64,000 bases of DNA from an uncultured Microbacterium sp. (GTDB lineage: Bacteria > Actinomycetota > Actinomycetes > Actinomycetales > Microbacteriaceae), in contig NZ_CANKZA010000001.1 in NCBI RefSeq assembly GCF_947488465.1, forward strand, positions 248,001-312,000, read 5' to 3'. Both the position numbers and the translations under genes were made by a program. This document shows, one piece after another, positions 16,419-24,464 of the stretch. A model generated the notes under the pieces. The model saw nothing but the letters and a program-made list of their open reading frames with translations, did no database searches and had not been told where the DNA came from. The first letter of the stretch is position 1, and every line of letters starts with the position of its first letter.

Positions 16419-17054
16419 TCAGCGACTGCCGGTGGTCGTCAACTGCAAGAGTCCCTCGCCCACGATCGACAGGGCGCCGAGGACCGCGGGGGAGGACTGC
16501 GTCTCCTGGATCAGGGAGCGATAGGCGTTCGTCTGGGCATCGCGGCGAACCGGGTCGGCGACCGCGCCGCCCGCGAGAACCCGCGGGACCAGGACGGTGC
16601 CGCCGGCGCGGACGAGGCGAAGTCCGTGCTCGACGTACTCGATGACGCCCTCCGCGTCAGCGTCGACGAGGACGATGTCATACGACGCTTCGTTCATGCG
16701 AGGAAGGACATCCGCCGCACGGCCGGTGATGAAACGCGCGCGCGCGGGCGGGATCTTCGCATCGGCAAACGCGACGCGAGCAGCGGCGAGGTGCTCGGGT
16801 TCTTTGTCGATCGTCGTGAGCGTCGCCCGCGGGGAGCCATGCAGAAGCCACAAACCGGATACTCCGCCGCCGGTGCCGATCTCGACGATGTTGAGAGCTG
16901 CGGTCGTGGCGGCCAGCACAGCGATCTGCGCGCCGACGGGTGCGCTGATCGGGTCGGCGCCGAGCTCGACGGCATGCGCGCGCGCACGCGCGATCGACTC
17001 GGGCTCTGTCGTCACTTCATCGACGAACCTGCGGATCGCGTCGTACTCGGCCAT
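16419..17054 (-). CDS. SAM-dependent O-methyltransferase
   Basis: Family 3 class I methyltransferase of 211 residues (COMT-like, resembling M. tuberculosis Rv1220c in size and position). Motif I VEIGTGGGVSGLWLL lies near 57-71, followed by TLTTIDKEPEHL (acidic end of strand 2) and DIVLVDADAEGVIEYVEHGLRLVRAGG. The substrate is unknown. The start at 17054 (MAEYDAIRRF) is preceded by GAGGAGGA with 5 bases spacing, and TACGCT sits further upstream, so this gene is leadered. It is divergent from tatB. Confidence 0.9.
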   Translation of the reverse strand: MAEYDAIRRFVDEVTTEPESIARARAHAVELGADPISAPVGAQIAVLAATTAALNIVEIGTGGGVSGLWLLHGSPRATLTTIDKEPEHLAAARVAFADAKIPPARARFITGRAADVLPRMNEASYDIVLVDADAEGVIEYVEHGLRLVRAGGTVLVPRVLAGGAVADPVRRDAQTNAYRSLIQETQSSPAVLGALSIVGEGLLQLTTTGSR

Positions 17055-17113
17055 AGTGGTCCTCCTCTGCCAGCGTACGGTGCGGTGGGTCAACCCTGCG
17101 CCAGGCGCACGGG

Positions 17114-17119
17114 TAATCT
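17114..17119 (+). promoter_or_regulatory. Leaderless -10 box of tatB
   Basis: TAATCT, 6 bases before the ATG at 17126. Confidence 0.65.
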
Positions 17120-17125
17120 GGACCC

Positions 17126-17503
17126 ATGTTCTTCGGGATCGACGGGGACAAGCTCCTGCTCATCGCGATCGTCGCGGTGCTCCTTGTTGGCCCCGAACGC
17201 CTCCCCAGGTACGCCGAAGCTTTGGGACGATTCACTGTTCGCGCGCGCGAATGGCTCGGCGGAGCCAAGACCCGCGTGAAAGAGGAAATGGGCGAAGACT
17301 TCGACGACATCGAGTGGCGAAAGCTCGATCCGCGTCAGTACGATCCACGCCGGATCATCCGCGACGCCCTGCTGGAGGATGCTCCCGTCCCGACCGTCCA
17401 GGCAGCCGCGGCGGGCGCGGCGATCGCCGCCACATCGCCGACGATGCCGATGACGACGATGGATCGCACGCTTCCGGTGCCCTTCGACTCCGAAGCCACC
17501 TGA
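17126..17503 (+). CDS. tatB: Twin-arginine translocase subunit TatB
   Basis: Membrane-anchored Tat component that receives folded precursors with TatC. The 125-residue chain begins MFFGIDGDKLLLIAIVAVLL, a short N-terminal helix, then the hinge VGPERLPRYAEALG and an amphipathic basic helix with REWLGGAKTRVKEEMGEDF. The DDIEW/LDPRQYDPRRI segment after it is typical of actinobacterial TatB rather than TatA. In M. tuberculosis tatB likewise lies between the O-methyltransferase and mrp, together with sigE, rseA and htrA; those three are not here. Confidence 0.88.
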   Translation: MFFGIDGDKLLLIAIVAVLLVGPERLPRYAEALGRFTVRAREWLGGAKTRVKEEMGEDFDDIEWRKLDPRQYDPRRIIRDALLEDAPVPTVQAAAAGAAIAATSPTMPMTTMDRTLPVPFDSEAT

Positions 17504-17511
17504 CCGGGAGC

Positions 17512-18648
17512 TCAGGCGAGGGTGACCGGAAGCGCGCGCCCGGCGAGGCCGCGCGCGGCGCGCGCCAGCTGATCGGCCACCGCGCTGATCGCCTGCGCCG
17601 CCGCGTCTTCCGGCGCGCTGACGACGACGGGCGCTCCGGTGTCGCCGCCGGAGCGGAGGGCGATGCTCAGCGGGATCGAGCCGAGCAGGGGCACGGCGGC
17701 TCCGTCGGTCGACAGCGCTGCGGCGACGGTCTGACCGCCGCCTGATCCGAAGAGATCGAGCGTGCTGCCGTCGGGAAGAGCGAGGGCCGCCATGTTCTCG
17801 ATGACGCCGATGACACGCTGACCCGTTTGGCGCGCGACGAGCCCGCTGCGAACGGCGACATCGGCGGCCGCGACCTGCGGCGTCGTGACGACGAGGACCT
17901 CCGCGTGCGGCAGGAGTTGGCCGACCGAGATCGCGACGTCACCCGTGCCCGGGGGCATGTCGATCAACAGAACGTCGAGATCGCCGAAGAACACATCGGT
18001 GAGGAATTGCTGCACGGTGCGGTGCAGCATCGGGCCACGCCAGGCGACGGCGGATGCCGCCTGATCCCGCGGCAGGAACATCCCGATCGAGATCGTCTTC
18101 ACGCCGTGCGCGACCGGCGGCAGCATCAGGTCGTCGATGCGTGTCGGCTGTGGGGGGAGGCCGTCGGGTTCGATCAAACCAAGGAGCGCCGGGATCGAGA
18201 ATCCGTGCACGTCGGCGTCGATGAGGCCCACAGCGAGGCCGCGCGCCGCCAGGGCGACGGCCAGATTCGCGGTGACGGTGGACTTCCCGACACCGCCCTT
18301 TCCGCTCGTGACCGCGATGACACGGGTGAGCGAGTCCGGCCCGAAGGGCATCTCGCGACCGCGCCCGCCGCGGAGCCGTTCGGTGAGAGCGGCACGCTCG
18401 GCCGGGGTCATGACCCCGATGGTCAATTCGACCTCGGAGACGCCCTCGACCGATGCCGCGGCATCCCGGACATCTCGGGCGATGCGATCGGCCGCCGGGC
18501 ACCCGACGATCGTCAGCGCCACTTCGACATGGGCGGTCGTGCCCTCGACCTCGACCGTGCGAATCATGTCGAGCTCAGACAGGGGACGGCGTAGCTCGGG
18601 GTCGGTGACAGCGCCGACGGCGCCCCGCACCGCATCGGTGAGGGTCAT
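17512..18648 (-). CDS. mrp: Mrp/ApbC family iron-sulfur cluster carrier ATPase
   Basis: P-loop ATPase of 378 residues implicated in Fe-S cluster delivery. An N-terminal MIP18/DUF59-like domain (residues 1-90, with AALTIVGCPAADRI-type segment VGCPAADRIARDV) precedes the deviant Walker A TSGKGGVGKSTVTANLA near 114-130, then LIDADVHGFSIP and DVLLIDMPPGTGDVAISVGQL. The region that holds CxxC in many bacterial Mrp proteins reads ENMAALALPDGSTLDLFG here and lacks the cysteines, as I also recall for mycobacterial Mrp. It overlaps the stop of the DUF1003 gene (ATGA) and is the last gene of a three-gene unit. Confidence 0.93.
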   Translation of the reverse strand: MTLTDAVRGAVGAVTDPELRRPLSELDMIRTVEVEGTTAHVEVALTIVGCPAADRIARDVRDAAASVEGVSEVELTIGVMTPAERAALTERLRGGRGREMPFGPDSLTRVIAVTSGKGGVGKSTVTANLAVALAARGLAVGLIDADVHGFSIPALLGLIEPDGLPPQPTRIDDLMLPPVAHGVKTISIGMFLPRDQAASAVAWRGPMLHRTVQQFLTDVFFGDLDVLLIDMPPGTGDVAISVGQLLPHAEVLVVTTPQVAAADVAVRSGLVARQTGQRVIGVIENMAALALPDGSTLDLFGSGGGQTVAAALSTDGAAVPLLGSIPLSIALRSGGDTGAPVVVSAPEDAAAQAISAVADQLARAARGLAGRALPVTLA

Positions 18649-19172
18649 GAGTCGCCGCGTTCCTCGCGCTCGTCGAGGTGCTCCAGAAGTGCGCGCAGCT
18701 CTTGGCGGAGCATGTCACGCGTCATGACCTGCTCGGTCATGTCGGTGAGGGCCATGCGCAGCGCGACGACTTCCCGCGCGAGATATTCGGTGTCGGCGAG
18801 GTTGCGCTCGGCGCGTTGACGATCCTGCTCGATCTGCACGCGGTCGCGGTCGTCCTGACGGTTCTGCGCGAGGAGGATGAGGGGCGCGGCGTACGATGCC
18901 TGCAAGGACAGCATGAGTGTGAGCGCCGTGAACCCGAGGGCCGCGTCGTCGAAGCGCACGGAGTCCGGCGCCATCGTGTTCCACGTGATCCAGGCCACGC
19001 AGAACAGCGACAGGATCAGCAGGAATGTCGGCGTGCCCATCGCGCGGGCGATCCACTCGGTGAACCGGCCGAAGCGGTCCCGCGACGGCTGGGGTGTGCG
19101 GGGAGTGCGAGCCAGGACGCTGGAGCGACCGCGCGGGTCTTCGAGCGTGACCTTCGAGGCCCGCGCCATCAT
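18645..19172 (-). CDS. DUF1003 membrane protein
   Basis: Protein of 175 residues with two central transmembrane helices (MGTPTFLLILSLFCVAWITWN and FTALTLMLSLQASYAAPLILLAQ) and the DUF1003 hallmark AAPLILLAQNRQDDRDR. A long charged coiled-coil C-terminus rich in Arg and Glu follows. Function unknown; members are often next to magnesium-transport genes, which suits the MgtE_N/CBS gene before it. The start overlaps that gene's stop by four bases (ATGA); an adjacent second ATG at 19169 is an alternative. Confidence 0.9.
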   Translation of the reverse strand: MMARASKVTLEDPRGRSSVLARTPRTPQPSRDRFGRFTEWIARAMGTPTFLLILSLFCVAWITWNTMAPDSVRFDDAALGFTALTLMLSLQASYAAPLILLAQNRQDDRDRVQIEQDRQRAERNLADTEYLAREVVALRMALTDMTEQVMTRDMLRQELRALLEHLDEREERGDS

Positions 19173-20440
19173 CGCCGCACCCCCGCGGGCGTCACGTCGG
19201 TGTCATCGCCGTCGTGCGAACGCCAGTCCTCGGGCAGCAGATAGTCGAGCACGTCATCGACACTCACCGCGCCGACGAGGCGGTGGGCTTGATCGATGAC
19301 CGGCAGGGAGACGAGGTTGTAGCTGGCCAGCATCCGCGCGACCTCCGCCGCGGATGCCGTCGCCGCCACAGCGTCGATCGTGTCGTCGATGATCGCGCCG
19401 AGGCGCTCGTGCGGCGGATAGCGCAGCATCCGCTGGAAGTGCACGGTGCCGAGCAACCGCCCGGTCGGCGTCTCGTAGGGCGGGAGCGTGACGAACACGG
19501 CTGCCGCGAGGGCCGGATGCAGCTCGTGTCGCCGGATGAGGGCGAGCGCCTCGGCGACGGTCGCGTCGGCCGAGAGCACGATCGGCTCGCTCGTCATGAG
19601 GCCGCCAGCCGTGTCGGGGCTGTACTGCAGAAGTGCCCGGACATCCTCGGCCTCTTCGGGCTCCATGAGCTCGAGCAATTCTTCGCGCTGGTCCTCGGAG
19701 AGCTGCGCGAGCACGTCGGCCGCGTCGTCGGGCTCCATCTGATCGAGGATGTCGGCGGCGCGCTCGTCGCCCAGCGCCTCGAGAATGTGGACTTGGTCGT
19801 CTTCCGGCATCTCCTCGAGAGCATCGGCGAGGCGCCCGTCGGAGAGTTCTTCCGCCACCTCGAGCAGACGCTCGTCGGGCAGATCGAGCAGAGTGTTGGC
19901 AAGGTCGGCCGGCTTGAGCTCGGAATAGGTGGCCACGAGTTGCTCTGCCGACTGCGCCTGTCCGGGGGACTGCTCCTCACGGACGTCCGACCAGGCAGCA
20001 AACGTCGTCGGCCCCTTCGCGAACGGAGTCGCGCTCGTCTTGGGCTTGCGGAGGAACAGCTGACCGATGTCCCACTCACCGAGTCGACTGCGCTCGATCG
20101 CGACGTCCTCGATGACGGCGTGGCCGGAGCCGTCGCGGAAGTAGACCTTGCGGCCGAGGAGCTCTGCCATGACACGCACCTCGCCACCGCGCGGCTGGAA
20201 GCGGCGCACGTTGATCAACCCGGTCGTGATGACCTGGCCCGTCGCGATCGAGGTGACCCGACCGATCGAAAGGAAGACGTTGCGGCGGCCGGGAATCTCC
20301 ACGACGAGCCCGACCACCCGCGGCGGATCGTCCTTGCGGTAGATGACGACGACATCCCGGACCTTGCCGAGCCGGTCGCCCGCGGGGTCGAAAACGGTGC
20401 AGCCGGTCAGGCGTGCCACGAAAACCCTCTGCGTACTCAC
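19169..20440 (-). CDS. PRC-barrel / MgtE N-domain / CBS-pair protein without a channel domain
   Basis: Cytoplasmic protein of 423 residues built from the regulatory parts of the MgtE magnesium channel. Residues 1-130 form two PRC-barrel-like units (CTVFDPAGDRLGKVRDVVV; LLGRKVYFRDGSGHAVIEDV). Residues about 170-280 are the MgtE_N helical superhelix (ADLANTLLDLPDERLLEV, DAADVLAQLSEDQREELLELM). Residues 290-410 are a CBS pair (MTSEPIVLSADATVAEAL; YNLVSLPVIDQAHRLVGAVSVDDVLD). The transmembrane channel domain is absent, as in the M. tuberculosis homologue Rv1232c as I remember it. The start is GTG at 20440, with TACGCT 6 bases upstream. Confidence 0.92.
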   Translation of the reverse strand: MSTQRVFVARLTGCTVFDPAGDRLGKVRDVVVIYRKDDPPRVVGLVVEIPGRRNVFLSIGRVTSIATGQVITTGLINVRRFQPRGGEVRVMAELLGRKVYFRDGSGHAVIEDVAIERSRLGEWDIGQLFLRKPKTSATPFAKGPTTFAAWSDVREEQSPGQAQSAEQLVATYSELKPADLANTLLDLPDERLLEVAEELSDGRLADALEEMPEDDQVHILEALGDERAADILDQMEPDDAADVLAQLSEDQREELLELMEPEEAEDVRALLQYSPDTAGGLMTSEPIVLSADATVAEALALIRRHELHPALAAAVFVTLPPYETPTGRLLGTVHFQRMLRYPPHERLGAIIDDTIDAVAATASAAEVARMLASYNLVSLPVIDQAHRLVGAVSVDDVLDYLLPEDWRSHDGDDTDVTPAGVRR

Positions 20441-20446
20441 GTCTCC

Positions 20447-20452
20447 AGCGTA
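20447..20452 (-). promoter_or_regulatory. Leaderless -10 box of the MgtE_N/CBS-DUF1003-mrp operon
   Basis: TACGCT on the minus strand, 6 bases before the GTG at 20440. Confidence 0.6.
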
Positions 20453-20503
20453 GTGCGCGCGCTCTCCCGTGGCCCGGCCACTGGCGGTGTCGGGCGTGCG
20501 TGA

Positions 20504-20509
20504 CAAGAT
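20504..20509 (+). promoter_or_regulatory. Possible leaderless -10 box of the 20516 gene
   Basis: CAAGAT, 6 bases before the ATG at 20516; first base deviates from TANNNT. Confidence 0.35.
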
Positions 20510-20515
20510 GGATCA

Positions 20516-21253
20516 ATGAGCATGATCGGCGGCACCCCGCAGGAGCACGGCGAGAAGATCGCCGAGCACGCGACCTACCAGGGCGCTCAGAAGAGCGTGT
20601 CGCAGCTGATCGAGGCCGACATTCCGGCGAAAGACATCGCGATCGTCGGTCGTGGCCTGCGATCCGTCGAAAGCGTGACGGGTCGACTGGGGTACGCCGC
20701 AGCCGCCCGCTCGGGCGCGATCAACGGCATCCTGCTCGGCCTGCTGTTCTCGGCGATCTTCGTGCTCGGCACCCCGAACGCTGCCATTCAACTGTTCGTC
20801 GGCGTCATGCTCGTTGGCATCGCGGTCGGCATGCTGCTGAGCATCATCACGTACACGCTTGTGCGCCGCCGCCGCGATTACACGTCGATCACGCAGGTCA
20901 TCGCCGATCAGTACGAGGTGACGGTGCTTCCGCGGTCGATTCAGCGAGCTCGAGAGATCATCGGTCGGCCGATGCCGCCGCAGACATCTGGTCTTCCCGC
21001 ACCGGCCGTGCCGCCGGCATCCGAACAGCCGGAGTACGGTGAGCGGGCCCGTCCCGTCGCCCCGCCGCAGTACGGTGAGCGGGTGGACCCGGCCGCACCG
21101 CCCGTCGGGGAGCGCGTAGACCCCGCTCCCGAACCGGTTGTGCCGGAACGTGTTGATCCGCTGCCCCCGCCGCAGTACGGTGAGCGCGTCGATCCGGCAC
21201 CGCAGCCGCCTGCCGTTCCGCCCGGGGAGGGTGCGGACGAGCAGTCCCGGTGA
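20516..21253 (+). CDS. General-stress-protein-17M-type membrane protein with Pro-rich repeat tail
   Basis: Protein of 245 residues. Residues 1-60 look like the general stress protein 17M-like domain (AEHATYQGAQKSVSQLIEA, then IVGRGLRSVE). Two membrane helices follow near 65-115 (GAINGILLGLLFSAIFVLG; LFVGVMLVGIAVGMLLSIITY). The last 90 residues are an apparently disordered Pro-rich tail with repeats of the type PPQYGERVDPA. Role unknown. It overlaps the next hydrolase gene by a GTGA junction and is divergent from the MgtE_N/CBS operon. Confidence 0.8.
   Translation: MSMIGGTPQEHGEKIAEHATYQGAQKSVSQLIEADIPAKDIAIVGRGLRSVESVTGRLGYAAAARSGAINGILLGLLFSAIFVLGTPNAAIQLFVGVMLVGIAVGMLLSIITYTLVRRRRDYTSITQVIADQYEVTVLPRSIQRAREIIGRPMPPQTSGLPAPAVPPASEQPEYGERARPVAPPQYGERVDPAAPPVGERVDPAPEPVVPERVDPLPPPQYGERVDPAPQPPAVPPGEGADEQSR
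21045..21215 (+). repeat. In-frame degenerate repeat encoding (PPQY)GERVDPAP
   Basis: Five or so units within the tail of the preceding gene: YGERARPVAPPQYGERVDPA, PVGERVDPAPEP, PERVDPLPPP and QYGERVDPAPQP. At DNA level CCGCAGTACGGTGAGCG is repeated nearly exactly at about 21065 and 21169. Confidence 0.75.
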
Positions 21254-21909
21254 TGATCGAGGTCTCCGTGCCGTCGGGGACGGTCGAGGTCTCCATCGCG
21301 CTCGACGCTCCCGCACATCCCTGGGCCGCGCTCGCGCTCGCGCATGGCGCGGGAGCCGGGATGGATCATCCGTTCCTCCGGGGAGCGGCCGAGGCCTTCG
21401 CCGCCGAGGGGGTCGCGGTGCTGCGTTTCATGTTCCCGTATCGAGAAGCGGGCAGACGGATGCCGGGGCCCGCGGCGCACGCCGTCGCGACGTGGGTGGC
21501 GGCGATGGCTGCCGTTGCGGCACACGTGCCCGGTGTCCCGTCATTCGCGGCGGGGAAGTCCTACGGCGGACGGATGGCTTCGATGGCCGCCGCCGAGGGT
21601 GCGATCAGTCCGGCGGGGCTCATCTATCTGGGGTATCCGTTTCATCCGCCGGGCAAGCCGGAGGCCTCGCGCGCCGAGCACCTGCCTCTTATTTCTGTGC
21701 CGCAACTCTTCGTCGAGGGTACGAACGATCCGTTCATCCAGCCGATCGCGCAGTTCGAGGCCGCAGTCGCGACGTGTCAGGATGCCGCCGTGCTCTGGAC
21801 CGCCGGCGGCGGACACTCCTTCGACGTGAAAGGTGCCCGCCGTGCGCCGGAGGCCATCGGTGCCGACATCGCGGGGTCCGTCATCCCGTGGCTCCGTGCG
21901 CGTGTGTAA
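21250..21909 (+). CDS. Alpha/beta hydrolase (KANL3/Tex30-like)
   Basis: Serine hydrolase of 219 residues, small-dienelactone-hydrolase type. The nucleophile elbow is GKSYGGR (Ser near 99), an acid is likely in EGTNDPF near 160, and the histidine in GGGHSF near 190. The oxyanion region ALAHGAGAGMDHPFLRG is diagnostic for the KANL3/Tex30 group. Substrate unknown. Either the GTG at 21250, overlapping the previous stop, or the ATG at 21253 could start translation; the choice changes one residue only. Confidence 0.85.
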   Translation: MMIEVSVPSGTVEVSIALDAPAHPWAALALAHGAGAGMDHPFLRGAAEAFAAEGVAVLRFMFPYREAGRRMPGPAAHAVATWVAAMAAVAAHVPGVPSFAAGKSYGGRMASMAAAEGAISPAGLIYLGYPFHPPGKPEASRAEHLPLISVPQLFVEGTNDPFIQPIAQFEAAVATCQDAAVLWTAGGGHSFDVKGARRAPEAIGADIAGSVIPWLRARV

Positions 21910-21927
21910 CCTGCCGGGGAGGGGCGG

Positions 21928-23346
21928 TCAGCGGGCGAGGCGGGCGATCCAGGCCTCGACCTCGTCGGCTGTGCGCGGGATGCCGGCCGAGAGGTTCTCG
22001 GGGCCGGCCGCGGTCATCAGGATGTCGTCCTCGATGCGCGCACCGATCCCGCGATACTCCTCGGGCACCGTGAGATCGTCGATCTGGAAGTACAGCCCCG
22101 GCTCGATCGTGAAGACCATTCCGGGCTCCAGGATGCCGTCGTAGTACATGTCACGCCGCGCCTGCGCGCAGTCGTGCACGTCGATCCCCAGGTGATGGGA
22201 GGTGCCGTGCACCATGTAGCGGCGGTGCTGACCGCCGCGGTCGGCTTCCAGGGCTTCCTCCGCGCTCACCGGGAGCAGGCCCCACTCGGCGACGCGCGTG
22301 GCGATGACACGCATCGCCGCTTCGTGGACCGTGCGGAACTTCACTCCGGGGACGGCGGCGGCGAAGGCGGCGTCGGCCGCTTCGCGCACGGTCTCATAGA
22401 TCTTGCGCTGCACCTCGGTGAAGGTGCCCGACACGGGAAGAGTGCGGGTGATATCGGCGGTGTACAGGCTGTCGACCTCGACACCGGCATCCACCAGGAT
22501 CAGATCGCCGGGCACAACCGCACCGTCGTTGCGGGTCCAGTGCAGGTAGCAGGCGTGGGGTCCGGAGGCGGCGATCGTGTCGTAGCCTTCGCCGTTGCCT
22601 TCCGTGCGCGCGCGGTGGTGGAACACGCCTTCGACGGCGCGCTCACCGCGCGGCGTCGCGATGATGCGGGGGAGGTCGCTGACGATGTCGTCGAATCCAC
22701 GTGCGGTGACCTCGACGGCCAGTCGCATCTGCTCGATCTCGTACGCATCTTTGACAAGGCGGAGTTCGGAGACGAACCGTCCGAGCTCGGCGTCGTCATC
22801 GGCGGCGCGGTCGCCGTCGGTAGCGGTGAAATCATCCAGGTGCGCGGTGGCCACGCCGAGGTCCTGCGCGACATCCTCCATTGCGGGGCGCGGGCCGATC
22901 CAGAACTCGCCCACCGTCGCATCGGCGTAGAACTCGGTCGTGGTGCGGTCGGCTCGATCACGCAGGTGCAGAGTCACGTCGTGACCGGATGCCGTCGGCT
23001 CGAAGACGAGCACCGAACCGGGCAGGCTATCGCTGGCCCACCCGGTGAGATGCGCGAACGCGGAGTGCGCGCGGAACGGATAGTCGGTGTCGTTGGAGCG
23101 CTGCTTGAGTGATCCCGCCGGGAACACGAGGCGCTCACCGGGGAATGCTGCCGAGACGGCGTCGCGCCGTGCCGCGGTGTAGGCAGCCTGTGCGCGTGGG
23201 GGCGGAGACTGCTCGGGACGCTCGGCCCATCCGGTGGAGATCGTGTCGAGGAAGCCCTGCGGGAAAGGCTGCTTCCGATTGGTGTTCTCCGCGGGGATGG
23301 TCTCGGTACTGGTCTCGGCGATCGTGTCGCTTTCGCTCGTGCTCAT
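21928..23346 (-). CDS. pepP: Xaa-Pro aminopeptidase (aminopeptidase P, M24B)
   Basis: Removes N-terminal residues preceding proline. The 472-residue protein has an AMP_N domain (residues about 60-200) and a creatinase-fold C-domain. The dinuclear metal ligands are visible: DAGVEVDSLYTADITRTLP (two Asp), HGTSHHLGIDVHD (His), MVFTIEPGLYF (Glu) and GARIEDDIL (Glu). The start at 23346 (MSTSESDTIAE) is chosen over one nine codons upstream because GAGACT lies 7 bases before it. A low-complexity, Thr/Glu-rich first 30 residues is not conserved-looking. Downstream of the EEP phosphatase gene, 35 bases apart. Confidence 0.93.
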   Translation of the reverse strand: MSTSESDTIAETSTETIPAENTNRKQPFPQGFLDTISTGWAERPEQSPPPRAQAAYTAARRDAVSAAFPGERLVFPAGSLKQRSNDTDYPFRAHSAFAHLTGWASDSLPGSVLVFEPTASGHDVTLHLRDRADRTTTEFYADATVGEFWIGPRPAMEDVAQDLGVATAHLDDFTATDGDRAADDDAELGRFVSELRLVKDAYEIEQMRLAVEVTARGFDDIVSDLPRIIATPRGERAVEGVFHHRARTEGNGEGYDTIAASGPHACYLHWTRNDGAVVPGDLILVDAGVEVDSLYTADITRTLPVSGTFTEVQRKIYETVREAADAAFAAAVPGVKFRTVHEAAMRVIATRVAEWGLLPVSAEEALEADRGGQHRRYMVHGTSHHLGIDVHDCAQARRDMYYDGILEPGMVFTIEPGLYFQIDDLTVPEEYRGIGARIEDDILMTAAGPENLSAGIPRTADEVEAWIARLAR

Positions 23347-23381
23347 GGCATCCAGTCTCTCAGGTCGCGACATTCGTGTCG

Positions 23382-24395
23382 CTATGCGGCGGGTTCGAGC
23401 TGCACGACGAGGGGGCGATGATCGCTCCCGCTGTCATCGAGCGACGTGAGGATGACCGAGCCGGTCGCCACCCAGCCCGAGGTCGACATGACGTGGTCGA
23501 TCGGGGTGCCGAGCAGTGACGGCACGCTCGTCGACCAGGTTCCGACTCCGCCCGTCCCGCTGCGGGCTGAGCCATCGTGGCACCGCCCCAGATCGGCACC
23601 GGCGACACCCAGATGCGCCATGTGGTCGAGGGTCGCGTTGAAATCACCGGCCATGATCACGTTCTCGGTCGCGCACTGATCGGCCAGCCATTGCAGGTCG
23701 CTGCGCCACTCGTCCATGTAGGCAGCGCGGGGCGCCACGGCATGGACGGCGACGACGATCGGTCCCTCGCCGTCCACCGGCATGGCGACCACACTGGGCA
23801 CCTCTGAGGTGTTCGTCGTTCCGTCGACGGTGGACTCGACGACGGCATAGTCGCCGAGGTCGGGGGAGATGAGCAGGCTGGTCCAGTTCGCGTCCCATCC
23901 CTCGTAATTCTCGTTGTGGACCCACATCGGTGCCCCGAGCTCGCGCATCGCGACGGCGACAGCGACGCCCACCTCCTCGGTGGTCTCGGGTAGCGAGACG
24001 ATGTCGGCCTGCATGGCGACGGCAGTGCGCGCGATCGTGTTGGCGTCCGCGGCGGCACCGGCAGTGTTCCAGGTCATGACGCGCACGCTGGCGTCGGTCG
24101 TCTCGGGGAGACCCCCCGCACCCAGGCCGCGCGAGAACAGGATGCCGCCGCCCACGGCGGCTCCGATGAAGACGATCGCGGCCATCGTGCCGGCGAATGC
24201 GCGGAGCGGTCGGGCCAGGCACAACAGGAGCAAGAGCACGCCGGCTGCCGTGAGGAGGAGGATGGTGACGGCCCGCAAGGACACGATCTGCGCGATCGGA
24301 AACGTCCGCTCGAGGCGGAAGAACTGGGGCCACGTGAGGATCGCGACGACGATGGCCGTGAGCACGGTGATCAGAAGTCCCAGCAGGCGAAGCAC
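23382..24395 (-). CDS. Membrane-anchored endonuclease/exonuclease/phosphatase family protein
   Basis: 337 residues. Three N-terminal helices (LLGLLITVLTAIVVAIL; AVTILLLTAAGVLLLLLCLA; TMAAIVFIGAAVGGGILF) anchor an EEP domain facing outside. Motifs of the metal-dependent phosphodiesterase fold: VRVMTWNTAG near 104, MQADIVSLPET near 128, MAGDFNATLDHM near 245 and GSDHRPLVVQL at the C-terminus. The substrate could be nucleic acid or a phospho-lipid; the sequence does not say. Start is GTG at 24395, with TAGAGT 7 bases upstream. Divergent from the PHP gene. Confidence 0.9.
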   Translation of the reverse strand: MLRLLGLLITVLTAIVVAILTWPQFFRLERTFPIAQIVSLRAVTILLLTAAGVLLLLLCLARPLRAFAGTMAAIVFIGAAVGGGILFSRGLGAGGLPETTDASVRVMTWNTAGAAADANTIARTAVAMQADIVSLPETTEEVGVAVAVAMRELGAPMWVHNENYEGWDANWTSLLISPDLGDYAVVESTVDGTTNTSEVPSVVAMPVDGEGPIVVAVHAVAPRAAYMDEWRSDLQWLADQCATENVIMAGDFNATLDHMAHLGVAGADLGRCHDGSARSGTGGVGTWSTSVPSLLGTPIDHVMSTSGWVATGSVILTSLDDSGSDHRPLVVQLEPAA

Positions 24396-24402
24396 GTCGG
24401 CG

Positions 24403-24408
24403 ACTCTA
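24403..24408 (-). promoter_or_regulatory. Leaderless -10 box of the EEP phosphatase gene
   Basis: TAGAGT on the minus strand, 7 bases before the GTG at 24395. Confidence 0.55.
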
Positions 24409-24452
24409 TGTCAGCAGGCTGAGAGAAGGGCGGATACCGGGCCCGACGCCAG

Positions 24453-24458
24453 TACGCT
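24453..24458 (+). promoter_or_regulatory. Leaderless -10 box of the PHP gene
   Basis: TACGCT, 6 bases before the ATG at 24465. Confidence 0.65.
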
Positions 24459-24464
24459 CGGAGC

